The notes: generated by a model not told the origin, from the sequence alone. Counted from the first letter of the stretch, positions 9,701 through 18,742 are shown. The stretch: 38,018 nucleotides of DNA from Bdellovibrionales bacterium (GCA_028819305.1 JAPPLY010000065.1:1-38018), one strand, 5' to 3'. Numbers and translations are program-made.

Positions 9701-10802
9701 AGATCAATTATTTGATTTTTATAATGAGGGTAAAGCAACTATTGGTTCTATAGCAAAAATACTCAGTAAGCATTCTATAGAAATAATTAGAGAGTTCATT
9801 ACCTCTAAAAAGTATAAGCTTATATCTGATGTTCCAGAATGGAGTGATTGTAGAAACACACAAGAAATTTTAGACAATAAGTCAAAAATTGTAATTGACA
9901 TTTCATCTTTAATCACGATTCATTGGCTAAAAATGGAGAAATACATTGAGAAAAGTAGCTTCAAAATTTATGTATGTCAATCTACTATAGACTCTTTAAA
10001 AGAGTATATAAAAGAAACAGCCTTGCACTCTAAAGACGGCTGTTTAACTGTGGGATTTGACAGAGAAGGCAGTCTTAGAAAAAGTTTTATTTCATCTGAA
10101 GTAATAAAGGAAAATTTAAACTTCTGGGTGAAGGTTAAATTATGGGTTGAAAATTATTGTTCAATAAAATTTTTATCGAAAGATAATATTTTAAGTAGAA
10201 AAGAGAAAATAGAAAAAGAAAATATTTTAGGAAAAGAATTTTTTGATTCGCTATTAGTTGTTGATAATAATTCTATATTTTTATGTGAAGATACTTTTTT
10301 AAGAAGATTTGCTAAACTTAAATATTCTATTTCAGGAATGAGATTATTTGATCTTATAGAATATTTTGAAAACAAAGTGATTATTGATAACAACCAGGCT
10401 GTTAAATTTAAGGCCAAGCTTGTCCAACTCAATCACACTTATATTCCTATTGATCATAACATATTGCTTTTTTTGTTAAAGGAATCTGAATATTCAGTTA
10501 ATGATATTGGTTTTCAAAGGGGATTGTTTTTTTTAGGCCCTATTTCCGATTTGTCAGGGGTTGTTAATATAGTGGCAAACTTTCTCATTGAAATTTGCCA
10601 AGTGCCATCCCTTTTACCCTACAGCAAACAAATAATCACGAAGAAATTATTGGATAAAGTTAGTTTAGGAAGAAATGAGAATCCAAAAACAATAGCTAAT
10701 CAAGTTTTTCATTTAGTTCAAATTAGAACAAAGCTTTTGCCGTTTCTTCAAAATGAAATACATGGATATATTATAGAGTGGCTAAAAGGTAAAATATACT
10801 AA
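6783..10802 (+). CDS. multidomain conflict-system protein: N-terminal PD-(D/E)XK (Mrr-like) nuclease, TPR array, GreA/GreB C-terminal-like domain, C-terminal PIN-like RNase domain
   Basis: N-term FESLCLDLYKSEFGDQTQRNGRRGQSQDGVDIFVQDQQIGIQCKKK (D...QxK motif); TPR-like helical repeats about 7270-9290; GreAB-C-like EEDADIYTPDHELSKALLGKKKKEVVLFQDKKYQIIKI at about 9410-9540; PIN-like KIVIDISSLITIHW ... FFDSLLVVDNNSIFLCEDTFLRRFAK. Confidence 0.75.
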   Translation: MKENIIMSLNPSDFQIPPPENEEQFESLCLDLYKSEFGDQTQRNGRRGQSQDGVDIFVQDQQIGIQCKKKDLNDKIKKSELKEEVKKAKNFKPPLKRYILATTCKRDAEIQKVARLISENHKNQNLFSIEIHSWYEIKEFLDKHSEVYEKYYPSSQKAPSINSAIISSIQSESHHQELNRIRDLINEDKPKAALKLLENFKKEKWNQLENKEKYKVLTNMAWAKIKMRQETQASELLIEALQFNKEDENANENCALAYLIINDIKNTKKYIEKTKQLNPLNTTAYTLEVQIKDKENQSLNDIVSSIPQNIRTKHQIAHILSHISIKRKQYKEAEKWLNIFYDIIEQKNGNWKDINSEIAYADMSLGLILAKQDIFSGRHIPDNLKDKLEEIIKIYKKLITDSQYSELKDFNPNWYLHYALALELKGKLNDAICILQEGIRKFSYDDHLKIELSRLFTRKGDITQSISILEKLIGLQSLESNDFPDSMSKISLTSDKIDISEKLFTLALILTDLYFQNQQSEKAQKLLNKIKEALPISEDDRLEVNQYSIFRLINFGKIDKAEEILNPLFAEESNNIFNLILKAKIEEAKEKISETEKESVDHKNKKTQYLKRAYTTFKDKQYNNDELNQNHSFFKKKEQLRDIEQLSKELYYCKMFIEAEPLLEEITNKNLNHPDIFKLLHIYFENGKNKLAIELAEDLIKKFPDRVEPANILFLIYESLGNKQKAIQCYENFFKSNPTNDLIRIELAYTYTYSEHVSKAKELLKKDFNLNPLSSEQMSKLSLAYMKTGNIKKALETQYQCIKKNPGKMEPQSVYFELITFLNHQNLYEIHNQDKSSNILNSVETKLDKSFLHPEKLDIDCYVQIKDAEDLDETDIIIEEDADIYTPDHELSKALLGKKKKEVVLFQDKKYQIIKIQSKYIRKYQEIIKETENRYPSKPFVKSFSIPHNADIKELAHIFKKVQPNILKQYETLDQLFDFYNEGKATIGSIAKILSKHSIEIIREFITSKKYKLISDVPEWSDCRNTQEILDNKSKIVIDISSLITIHWLKMEKYIEKSSFKIYVCQSTIDSLKEYIKETALHSKDGCLTVGFDREGSLRKSFISSEVIKENLNFWVKVKLWVENYCSIKFLSKDNILSRKEKIEKENILGKEFFDSLLVVDNNSIFLCEDTFLRRFAKLKYSISGMRLFDLIEYFENKVIIDNNQAVKFKAKLVQLNHTYIPIDHNILLFLLKESEYSVNDIGFQRGLFFLGPISDLSGVVNIVANFLIEICQVPSLLPYSKQIITKKLLDKVSLGRNENPKTIANQVFHLVQIRTKLLPFLQNEIHGYIIEWLKGKIY

Positions 10803-10940
10803 TCCCTCTTGATTTTTCATATTAAAAAAACGATTATTTAAAGTGAGGCTAAAGAGAATCCTTCTGGATCGTCCCTGAAAAATGGACAGTTGGTAGGCAA
10901 CATTTCCAAAGGAAATTTATAAGCTGTTCAATAAATGAAT

Positions 10941-10969
10941 TTGACAGTGCCATAGTCTCCATTTACACT
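10941..10969 (+). promoter_or_regulatory. putative sigma70-type promoter upstream of leuS
   Basis: TTGACA (10941-10946), 17-nt spacer, TACACT (10964-10969), in the intergenic region before leuS. Confidence 0.35.
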
Positions 10970-11106
10970 GGATGCTCTGGTAATGGATTATTATTCTCAA
11001 CATAAGAGGAAGATAATCAATATACCCTCATTTCAAGCTTTTATAGCTTGGCAATACAAGATAAAAAATCTTAAAAAACCTGACAAATAAAAACGGAGCG
11101 GTTTGA

Positions 11107-13503
11107 ATGGCCTTTGACCACAAAACACTAGAACAAAAATGGCAAAAAAAATGGGAAGAAAATAAATGCTTTAAAGCGGAAGTTAATTTCAATAAACCTA
11201 AGTTCTATGCTCTGAGCATGTTTCCCTATCCTTCTGGTTCCGGCCTGCATATAGGACATCTGGCCTCCTATACCCCTACAGAAATTGTCGCGCGTTTTAA
11301 AAGAAGCCAGGGATTTAATGTGCTTCACCCTATGGGCTACGATGCCTTTGGGCTTCCGGCGGAACAATACGCCATCCAAACCGGTATCCACCCTTCTGTT
11401 ATCACCCAACAAGCTATTGATAACTTTCGCCGACAACTAAAATCTTTCGGGTATAGTTTTGATTGGGATCGGGAAGTTTCCACTTGCGAGCCAGATTACT
11501 ATAAATGGACTCAGTTTCTTTTTATTCAATTTTTAAAAAAAGGACTAGCCTATCAAAAAAAAGTACCGGTGAACTGGTGTCCCGCTCTTAGAACCATCCT
11601 GGCTAATGAAGAAGTGATAGACGGCAAAAGTGAAAGAGGTGGCCACCCTGTAATTAAAAAACCCATAAAACAGTGGTTACTGGCTATAACAAAATATGCG
11701 GAAAAGCTGTTGCAGGATATGACACTGCTGCAATGGCCGGAAAGAACCATCGAAGGGCAAAAAAACTGGATCGGAAAAAGCCCAGGGGCTTTTATATTTT
11801 TTCCTATTAAAAATGCGAAGAAGAACATAGAAGTTTTTACCACCCGACCGGATACTTTGTTCGGAGTGACTTTCATGGTGTTATCCCCGGAGCATCCTTT
11901 AACAGAGGAAATCACCACGAAAGAACAAAAAAAAGCAGTTCTTACTTATAAGGAAAAAACCCTTCGCATGTCCGATGTGGATAGAAAAGCATCTGAAAAC
12001 AAAACCGGTGTTTTTACAGGAGCCTATGCCATTCACCCTTTTACGAAGGAAGAGATCCCTATGTGGATAGCTGATTATGTGCTTATGGACTACGGAACAG
12101 GGGCTATTATGGCTGTGCCCGCTCATGACGAAAGGGATTTTGAATTTGCAAAAAATTTTAAGCTGCCGATTAAAAAAATTATGGAATGTGAAAAGCTTCC
12201 TTTTACTGAAGATAGCTTACATATCCAATCAGATTTTTTAAACGGACTGAATAAAGAGGAAGCTATTAAAAAAACGATCAGTGAAATAGAAAAAAACAAC
12301 TATGGGAAACAAGAAACGCAATATAAATTAAAAGACTGGATTTTTTCCAGACAAAGATATTGGGGAGAGCCTTTTCCTGTTGTGCATTTTAAAGATAAAA
12401 TTAAAGCTATTGATGAAAAAGACCTCCCTGTGATTCTCCCTCAAACCACCCATTATGAGCCTTCGGAAAAAGGAGAGTCTCCCCTGGCGCGCCACTCTGA
12501 GTTTATCAATTACACAGATCCGCAAACCGGAGAAAAAGGGAGAAGAGAAGATAGCACTATGCCCGGCTACGCCGCTTCTTCCTGGTACTTTTTACGCTAT
12601 ACAGACCCTAAAAATAAGCAAGCTCCTTTTGACTTTGAAAAGCAGAAATATTGGATGCCGGTGGACCTCTATGTAGGAGGGGCGGAGCATACTGTAGGAC
12701 ATTTGTTATATGCTCGCTTTTGGCAAAAATTTTTATATGACATGAAAATGGTCTCCCACAAGGAGCCTTTTAAAAAATTAATACATCAGGGGATGATCTT
12801 GGGGGAAGACGGTCAGAAAATGTCTAAGTCCCGGGGCAACACAGCCAACCCGGATTCCTTAAAAGATAAATATGGAGCTGATACAATTCGGGTTTATATC
12901 ACTTTTTTAGGTCCTTTAGAGAAAGACAAACCTTGGTCTTCCCAAGGTATCGAAGGGAGCCGGCGTTTTCTGGAACGGGTATGGAGGCTTTGTTTTAATG
13001 ATAAAGGGGAGGTGCTTCCTGAAATAGGACAAATGAGCCAAAACATGGCTGCTCTATTGAATCGCACTATTAAAAAAGTAACAGAGGATATTGAAAGCCT
13101 TAACCTTAACACAGCAATCAGTGCGATGATGGTCCTAGTAAATGAACTCTATAGAAAACAAGTAAGAAACCACAAAACATTAAAAATATTAGCTCAATTA
13201 TTGATGCCTTTTGCCCCTCATATAGCTGAAGAGATATGGTCTGCCCTGGGAGGGGAGGGTTTTGTCTCTTTGAACGCCTGGCCCGCCTTTCAAAAAGAAT
13301 TAATTAAGGAAAAAGAACAAACCATAGGTGTACAAGTCAACGGGAAAACCAGAAGTTCTATTACCTGTTCAAATAACACCAGCGAATCTGTGGTTCTGGA
13401 AGCGGCTAAAGAGAAAACAGCCATTCAAAATGCCCTTAAAGGCAAAATAGTAAAAAAAGTTATTTACAAAGCCGGCCGTATCTTGAATATTATTACAAAC
13501 TAA
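11107..13503 (+). CDS. leuS: leucyl-tRNA synthetase
   Basis: HIGH motif region FPYPSGSGLHIGHLASYTPTEIVARFKRSQGFNVLHPMGYDAFGLPAEQYAI; editing-domain TTRPDTLFGVTFMVLSPEHP; KMSKSRGN. Confidence 0.97.
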   Translation: MAFDHKTLEQKWQKKWEENKCFKAEVNFNKPKFYALSMFPYPSGSGLHIGHLASYTPTEIVARFKRSQGFNVLHPMGYDAFGLPAEQYAIQTGIHPSVITQQAIDNFRRQLKSFGYSFDWDREVSTCEPDYYKWTQFLFIQFLKKGLAYQKKVPVNWCPALRTILANEEVIDGKSERGGHPVIKKPIKQWLLAITKYAEKLLQDMTLLQWPERTIEGQKNWIGKSPGAFIFFPIKNAKKNIEVFTTRPDTLFGVTFMVLSPEHPLTEEITTKEQKKAVLTYKEKTLRMSDVDRKASENKTGVFTGAYAIHPFTKEEIPMWIADYVLMDYGTGAIMAVPAHDERDFEFAKNFKLPIKKIMECEKLPFTEDSLHIQSDFLNGLNKEEAIKKTISEIEKNNYGKQETQYKLKDWIFSRQRYWGEPFPVVHFKDKIKAIDEKDLPVILPQTTHYEPSEKGESPLARHSEFINYTDPQTGEKGRREDSTMPGYAASSWYFLRYTDPKNKQAPFDFEKQKYWMPVDLYVGGAEHTVGHLLYARFWQKFLYDMKMVSHKEPFKKLIHQGMILGEDGQKMSKSRGNTANPDSLKDKYGADTIRVYITFLGPLEKDKPWSSQGIEGSRRFLERVWRLCFNDKGEVLPEIGQMSQNMAALLNRTIKKVTEDIESLNLNTAISAMMVLVNELYRKQVRNHKTLKILAQLLMPFAPHIAEEIWSALGGEGFVSLNAWPAFQKELIKEKEQTIGVQVNGKTRSSITCSNNTSESVVLEAAKEKTAIQNALKGKIVKKVIYKAGRILNIITN

Positions 13504-13538
13504 ACCCGGATTGTTTGGATTCCCGTTTTCACGGGACG

Positions 13539-13560
13539 GAAAGCCACTAAAGTGGCTTTC
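13539..13560. terminator. hairpin downstream of leuS (possible terminator / repeat-derived)
   Basis: gaaagccact-aa-agtggctttc perfect 10-bp inverted repeat just after the leuS stop; no strong U-tract. Confidence 0.4.
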
Positions 13561-13593
13561 AGTTTAGCAAACTAGATGCTCGCTTTCGCGGGA

Positions 13594-13618
13594 CGGAAAG
13601 TCCTTAGAGGGCTTTCCG
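13594..13618. terminator. second hairpin between leuS and speA
   Basis: cggaaagtcc-ttaga-gggctttccg, 10-bp stem with one G:U. Confidence 0.4.
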
Positions 13619-13677
13619 TTGTGTTAGTCTTCACCCCGTTCACAGGACTTCAAGGAGTAATAGGAGAACAGTAATTG

Positions 13678-15690
13678 ATGAAGAAAAAAAGTGTATTTAA
13701 AAAAAATAAATTTTCCATCTCTCCAAAAAAGGAATCTAATGAAATGGAGCAAATAAAATTCCTTAAGGAAAAATCTTCCGATGAAGGTATAAAATGGTCC
13801 ATTGAAGACAGCTCTAAAGCTTATGGAGTAGATATATGGGGAGGGGACTTTTTTACCCTCAATTCCAAAGGGCATATTGAAGTGGCTCCACAAGGAATAA
13901 AAGGCCCTCGTTTGGATCTTTACAAAATTATTACGGAGTTGGGGAAACAGCATATTCGTTTGCCGGTTCTCATCCGTTTTCCTGACATTATTCATGCGCA
14001 GATGAACAAACTTGTTACTTGTTTTAATCAAGCTATAAAAGAATATGGCTACCAGGGCCAGTATCAAGGTGTTTTCCCTGTTAAGGTGAATCAGCAAAGT
14101 TATGTCATAAGAGATATTATAAAATCGGGCAGTAAATACGGTTTTGGCTTAGAAGTAGGAAGCAAACCAGAATTACTTATTGCTCTCGCTCTCTTGGATG
14201 AACCGCACCGGATTATTATATGTAATGGTTTTAAGGACACAGAGTACATACAAACAGCTTTACTGTCTTTAAAAGCCGGCATGCGCATTTTTATTGTTGT
14301 AGAACGTTTGGAAGAGTTAAGTATCATTTTAAAAACAGCTCAAAATTTAAAGGTGAAACCCAATATAGGGTTTAGAATTAAATTGAACACGCAAAGCCGG
14401 GGTAAATGGATGGATAGCACCGGGTTTAAATCCAAGTTTGGCTTAACAGCCAGTGAAATTGTTCAAGGGGTAGAAATATTAAAGGAATACTCTTCCCTGG
14501 AAAATTTAAAACTTCTTCATTTTCATATTGGCTCACAAGTACCCTCTATTCATCCTATTAAATCGGCGATTCGGGAAGCGGCTCGGATTATGACAGAGCT
14601 ATATCACTTCGGAGTGCAAGTGGAATACATGGATGTAGGAGGAGGTTTAGGAGTGGATTACGATGGTTCGGGGCAATCTCATTCCTCTACTAATTACAGC
14701 GCTCAAGAATATGCTAATGATATTGTCTATCACCTCCAAAGTATTTGTGATGAAAATAAGAGTCCTCACCCTCATATCATCTCCGAATCTGGCCGGTTTC
14801 TAACCGCCCCTAGTTCTCTTCTCGTTTTTAATGTAATGGATGCTAATTTAATTGAGAAAAACGAAGAATCTGAATTTCAAATGGAGTCTGATACACATGC
14901 TTTTGTAAAAGACCTATACGAGATATATAAAGGTCTTAATAAAAACCCCATTAGTGAATCTTTTAATGATTTAATTGAAAAAAAGAAGGATATTCATCAA
15001 TTGTTTATTTATGGTGTACTCAATTTAAAAGAAGCCGCTTTAGCGGAAAATGTTTATTGTGTAGCCGCCTCTCGCTTAAAAAGTATGACAGAGGGAAAAG
15101 AAGATTATGAAGAGATATTTCAAGCTCTTACAGATGAGCTTTCCGATATTTATTTCTCCAACTTTTCCGTATTTCAGAGTTTGCCGGACTCATGGGCTTT
15201 AGGACATTTATTTCCCGTCATGCCCATTCACCGTTTGGCAGAGAAACCGGTAAGACGGGCCTGTTTGGCGGACTTGACCTGTGACTCTGACGGAAAAATA
15301 GCTCATTTCATGAACTACCATTTATGGAAAAATGAAAAACATTTAATGGTGCATCAACTCAAAAAAAAGGAGCCTTACTACATGGCTGCTTTTTTAACAG
15401 GAGCTTACCAGGAGATTTTAGGAGATATGCACAATTTATTTGGAGATACGGACGCCATTCATGTTTCTATCAGTAAAAATGGAAATTATTCAGTGGATCA
15501 TTGTATGGAAGGGGATTCTATATATGACATACTTAAATATGTAGGCTACCATAAAAGGGATTTGATTGAAAAAATTCATCAAAAAACAGAAGCTGCTGTA
15601 TTAAATGAAAATTTATCCAGAGAGGAAGCGGGACGTTTGTTAAAAAACTACTCTCAGGCATTAGCAAGCTATACTTATCTATCAGAATGA
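13678..15690 (+). CDS. speA: biosynthetic arginine decarboxylase (PLP-dependent, alanine racemase-fold)
   Basis: YGVDIWGGDFFTLNSKGHIEVAPQG ... YQGVFPVKVNQQSYVI (PLP lysine) ... GRFLTAPSSLLVF ... DLTCDSDGKI; ATG at 13678. Confidence 0.92.
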   Translation: MKKKSVFKKNKFSISPKKESNEMEQIKFLKEKSSDEGIKWSIEDSSKAYGVDIWGGDFFTLNSKGHIEVAPQGIKGPRLDLYKIITELGKQHIRLPVLIRFPDIIHAQMNKLVTCFNQAIKEYGYQGQYQGVFPVKVNQQSYVIRDIIKSGSKYGFGLEVGSKPELLIALALLDEPHRIIICNGFKDTEYIQTALLSLKAGMRIFIVVERLEELSIILKTAQNLKVKPNIGFRIKLNTQSRGKWMDSTGFKSKFGLTASEIVQGVEILKEYSSLENLKLLHFHIGSQVPSIHPIKSAIREAARIMTELYHFGVQVEYMDVGGGLGVDYDGSGQSHSSTNYSAQEYANDIVYHLQSICDENKSPHPHIISESGRFLTAPSSLLVFNVMDANLIEKNEESEFQMESDTHAFVKDLYEIYKGLNKNPISESFNDLIEKKKDIHQLFIYGVLNLKEAALAENVYCVAASRLKSMTEGKEDYEEIFQALTDELSDIYFSNFSVFQSLPDSWALGHLFPVMPIHRLAEKPVRRACLADLTCDSDGKIAHFMNYHLWKNEKHLMVHQLKKKEPYYMAAFLTGAYQEILGDMHNLFGDTDAIHVSISKNGNYSVDHCMEGDSIYDILKYVGYHKRDLIEKIHQKTEAAVLNENLSREEAGRLLKNYSQALASYTYLSE

Positions 15691-15741
15691 CGAAGTAATT
15701 GTTGTCATTCCAGCTAGAGCTGAAAAACGGAAACAGGAAAT

Positions 15742-16980
15742 ATGGACATTATTATTATTGGACTTTCTATTTTATTTTTTCTAGGGCATGCTCTAAGTTG
15801 GTTTTTTGTAAAAACTAAAATCCCTGATTTACTAATTCTTATTATTATTGGCTTTATTTTGGGACCTACCGTTACTGGTGTAATTCAACCGGATATTCAT
15901 CTAGGGCAAGCTGGAAAAGTTTTGTCTATTATTACTTTGATTATCATTCTCTATGAGGGAGGTTTGCACTTAAGTTTTAAAGATTTAATGGAATCGTCCC
16001 TATCTGCTCTCAGTCTTTCCCTCTTAACTTTCTTTTCCATAACAGCCATTACGGCTATTGCTCTTTTTCCGGTGTTGCCTCTCATGTCTGCCCTTCTCGT
16101 GGGTGTGGGTATTGGAAGCACCTCTTCCGCCATTGTGATTCCTATGGTGAAGCCTCTTTCCATAAATAAACAAACAAAGACGGTGCTTTCGTTGGAGTCT
16201 GCTTTTACGGATGTATTGACTATTGTTATTTTCCTGGGTTTATTGGAATATTTGACTTCAGAAGATAGTAGTGGAGGGCAATTTTTTATCAGCCTTAGCT
16301 CCACTCCTATCATGTCTGTTGGAATTGGAGTATTAGCTGGTATTGTATGGGCTTTTTTAAGGAAAAAAACAGAAGTATCCCGACTACCCTTTGCGGGAGA
16401 AGCTGGGGCCTTATTAACTTATGGTATTTTAGAGTTCTTATCCTTAAACGGTGCTATCGGTGTGCTCAGCCTGGGTTTTACTTTGGCGAATATCAACCTT
16501 TTACCTCCTGCTTTAAAAACGCTTTTAGAAGATAAACCCGTTTCTTCAGATGAATTAGCTATTCTCAGTGCAGTCACTTTTCTCCTCCGAACTTTTTTCT
16601 TTCTTTACCTGGGATTATTGATTCAAATTAAGGGAATGTCCTCTGTTCTATGGGCTATTTGTTTAACAAGCTTAATTTTTATTACTCGCTATTTTTCTAT
16701 TCGCACCGTATTTAAGAGCAATACCTTTTCTAAACTGGATGCTATAACGGCAACCGCTATGGGTCCCCGAGGTTTGGCTTGTGCCGTATTAGCTACCCTT
16801 CCGTTACAAAGAGGTTTAGAACAAGGGGAGTGGATTCAGAATCTTGTTTTTGCTGTTATTCCTCTTTCTATTCTTATCACTTCTCTTTTTGTGTCTTTAG
16901 CGGAAAAAGACTGGTTTAAAAAGAAGATACATACCTTATTCAAATCTTATTCAGAAAATGAATCTAATATTTTAATGTAG
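15742..16980 (+). CDS. cation/H+ antiporter (CPA2/KefB-like Na+/H+ exchanger)
   Basis: Polytopic membrane protein with LILIIIGFILGPTVTGVIQ, LIIILYEGGLHLSF, GIGSTSSAIVIPMV, MGPRGLACAVLATLPLQ. Confidence 0.85.
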   Translation: MDIIIIGLSILFFLGHALSWFFVKTKIPDLLILIIIGFILGPTVTGVIQPDIHLGQAGKVLSIITLIIILYEGGLHLSFKDLMESSLSALSLSLLTFFSITAITAIALFPVLPLMSALLVGVGIGSTSSAIVIPMVKPLSINKQTKTVLSLESAFTDVLTIVIFLGLLEYLTSEDSSGGQFFISLSSTPIMSVGIGVLAGIVWAFLRKKTEVSRLPFAGEAGALLTYGILEFLSLNGAIGVLSLGFTLANINLLPPALKTLLEDKPVSSDELAILSAVTFLLRTFFFLYLGLLIQIKGMSSVLWAICLTSLIFITRYFSIRTVFKSNTFSKLDAITATAMGPRGLACAVLATLPLQRGLEQGEWIQNLVFAVIPLSILITSLFVSLAEKDWFKKKIHTLFKSYSENESNILM

Positions 16981-16993
16981 CTATTACGGTATT

Positions 16994-17140
16994 ATTAATT
17001 AGTCGGGAAAAAGTTTTCTTATCCAAAATTTTTCCCTCTTATTTGCAATAGTTTTGAATGAAAGAAGTGTTTTCTTACTAAAATTACTTCTTTAAAATTA
17101 AATTAAATTGTTAGGACTTTTTCAGTACCGACTAATTGAT
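16994..17140. repeat. MITE-like element with imperfect terminal inverted repeats
   Basis: Left end attaattagtcggg-aaaaagt; right end acttttt-cagta-ccgactaattgat (about 12/13 matches at the outer ends, then shared GAAAAAGT); AT-rich interior without coding potential. Confidence 0.6.
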
Positions 17141-18106
17141 ATGTTGTTGCCACCATTTAAGTGAGTTGTTAATAGCTTGTTTAGCTGTCATAGGGGTGAA
17201 ATCCAGTTCTTGTTTGGCTTTGGAATGGTCAAACCAATGGTAGAGAGTGGCTAGTCGAGCACTTTCCCTGTGAATAGGAAAGGAAAAGCCCAGACTCTGT
17301 AAGCCCGTTCCTATTTCCGATAAACTATGTAAAAGAAAGTTGTTTAAATGAATAAACGGCGGTTTCATTTTATTTGCTTTTGCAATGAGAGAAAACAACT
17401 CTTTTATACTAATGTTCTCTCCGCTTAAAATATATCTTTCTCCTGGTCGTCCTTTTTCAACAGCTTTTATACAAGCTGATACGACAGATTCCACATCTAC
17501 CACACTAACTCCTCCTGAAGTATAAAAAGGGAAACGCCCTTGCGCCACTTTTAGCTGTACTCTACGGCTTTCTTTTTTCATGTCTCCAGGTCCATAGATA
17601 GTAGAGGGATTCAAAATCGCGGCTGTTATTTTTCCTTCTTTACAAGCTTTTTGTACTAATATTTCCGCTTGTTTCTTGGTGTGGAAATAACCTATTTGAG
17701 AGAGGGAAAGATCATAGGGGGATTGTTCATTTAAGACTATAGGTTTTTTACTGGCTCCCACAGCGACAACGGAGCTGATATGAATTAACCTTGCTTTCTG
17801 TGCCTGACAAACTTCGATAGCATGAGCTGTCCCTTGCACATTCACTTTTTGCATGGGGTTTAACTGTTTTGATGTGTGAGACACTAAGCCTGCCAAATGA
17901 AAAACGATCTCCACTCCCTGGCTGGCCCTCATAAAAGAGTCCAGATCAGTAACATCCCCTGTGTGGAAATGCAGGTTCAAATCCTTAAGAGTGCTTTTAT
18001 CGCTGGTAGGACGGAGTAGAGTATGCACCTCCCAGCCTTTTTCACACAAAGCTTTACAAAGCCATCCACCTAAAAAACCGCTGGCTCCTGTTACTAATAC
18101 TTTCAT
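17132..18106 (-). CDS. NAD-dependent epimerase/dehydratase (dihydroflavonol reductase/HpnA-like SDR)
   Basis: MKVLVTGASGFLGGWLCKALCEKGWEV Rossmann GxxGxxG; YFHTKKQAE (YxxxK-type); LNPSTIYGPGD. Confidence 0.87.
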   Translation of the reverse strand: MKVLVTGASGFLGGWLCKALCEKGWEVHTLLRPTSDKSTLKDLNLHFHTGDVTDLDSFMRASQGVEIVFHLAGLVSHTSKQLNPMQKVNVQGTAHAIEVCQAQKARLIHISSVVAVGASKKPIVLNEQSPYDLSLSQIGYFHTKKQAEILVQKACKEGKITAAILNPSTIYGPGDMKKESRRVQLKVAQGRFPFYTSGGVSVVDVESVVSACIKAVEKGRPGERYILSGENISIKELFSLIAKANKMKPPFIHLNNFLLHSLSEIGTGLQSLGFSFPIHRESARLATLYHWFDHSKAKQELDFTPMTAKQAINNSLKWWQQHIN

Positions 18107-18218
18107 TCTTTGTTTGTATCAGGTTCTGTCTATCTTTGAAAAGGTAATTTAGATTTAATTACAGAACAGGAGACAGATCCCTTCTTTTACGGGTTCCAAA
18201 AAAAGATCCTTAGTTAAG

Positions 18219-18620
18219 ATGCCCAAGGGGGTTTTGCGTGATAGTGGATTGATAAATTATTTATTAGATATAAAAAATAAGGATCAATTTTTAAGATCTC
18301 CAAAAGCAGGTTATATTTTTGAAGCTTTTGTTATTGAAGAGTTGCTCAAAGGTTTAAGTAGTAAGTTTCCTACAGGTCGCTGGGAGTATTCATACTATCG
18401 AACGCGAAACGGAGCAGAAATTGATCTCATCCTAGAAGGAAGCTTTGGTTTGCTTCCGGTGGAAATTAAGTTATCTACATCTGTAGAAAACCGAAGCCTT
18501 ATAGCACTAACACAGTTTCTTAAAGAGCATTCTCTCCCTTTTGGTGTTGTTATTAATCATTCTTCGGAAGTTAAAATGCTTTCGGAAAAAATTATACAAA
18601 TTCCGGTTTCTTTTATTTAG
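18219..18620 (+). pseudogene. 5'-truncated DUF4143 C-terminal fragment of an AAA ATPase
   Basis: MPKGVLRDSGLINYLLDIKNKDQFLRSPKAGYIFEAFVIEELLKG...WEYSYYRTRNGAEIDLILEGSFGLLPVEIKLS is the C-terminal half only; no Walker A/B ATPase domain upstream. Confidence 0.7.
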
Positions 18621-18692
18621 ATGTTATACCGAACAGATCAGGAACCTCTGTGACCACGGGGGTTAAAAAGGTCAGTATAATAAAGTTTTACA

Positions 18693-18726
18693 AAAAATAA
18701 GGTACTGATTACAGTACCTTATTTTT
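18693..18726. terminator. bidirectional intrinsic terminator between convergent genes
   Basis: aaaaataaggtactg-atta-cagtaccttattttt: 15-bp perfect stem with A-tract/T-tract flanks. Confidence 0.88.
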
Positions 18727-18742
18727 CAAAAAGATTTATTTA

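Noticed and set aside
10803-11106. Possible degenerate transposase in the leuS upstream region
   Set aside because: No frame gives a recognisable transposase; only a putative promoter could be supported.
11128-13112. Several minus- and plus-strand ORFs (11128..11436, 11553..11918, 11899..12126, 12328..12525, 12455..12676, 12894..13112)
   Set aside because: All lie inside leuS in other frames, with no motif or independent RBS; treated as shadow ORFs.
13624-14327. ORFs 13624..14097 (-) and 14100..14327 (-)
   Set aside because: Antisense to speA with low-complexity Phe/Leu-rich composition; shadow ORFs.
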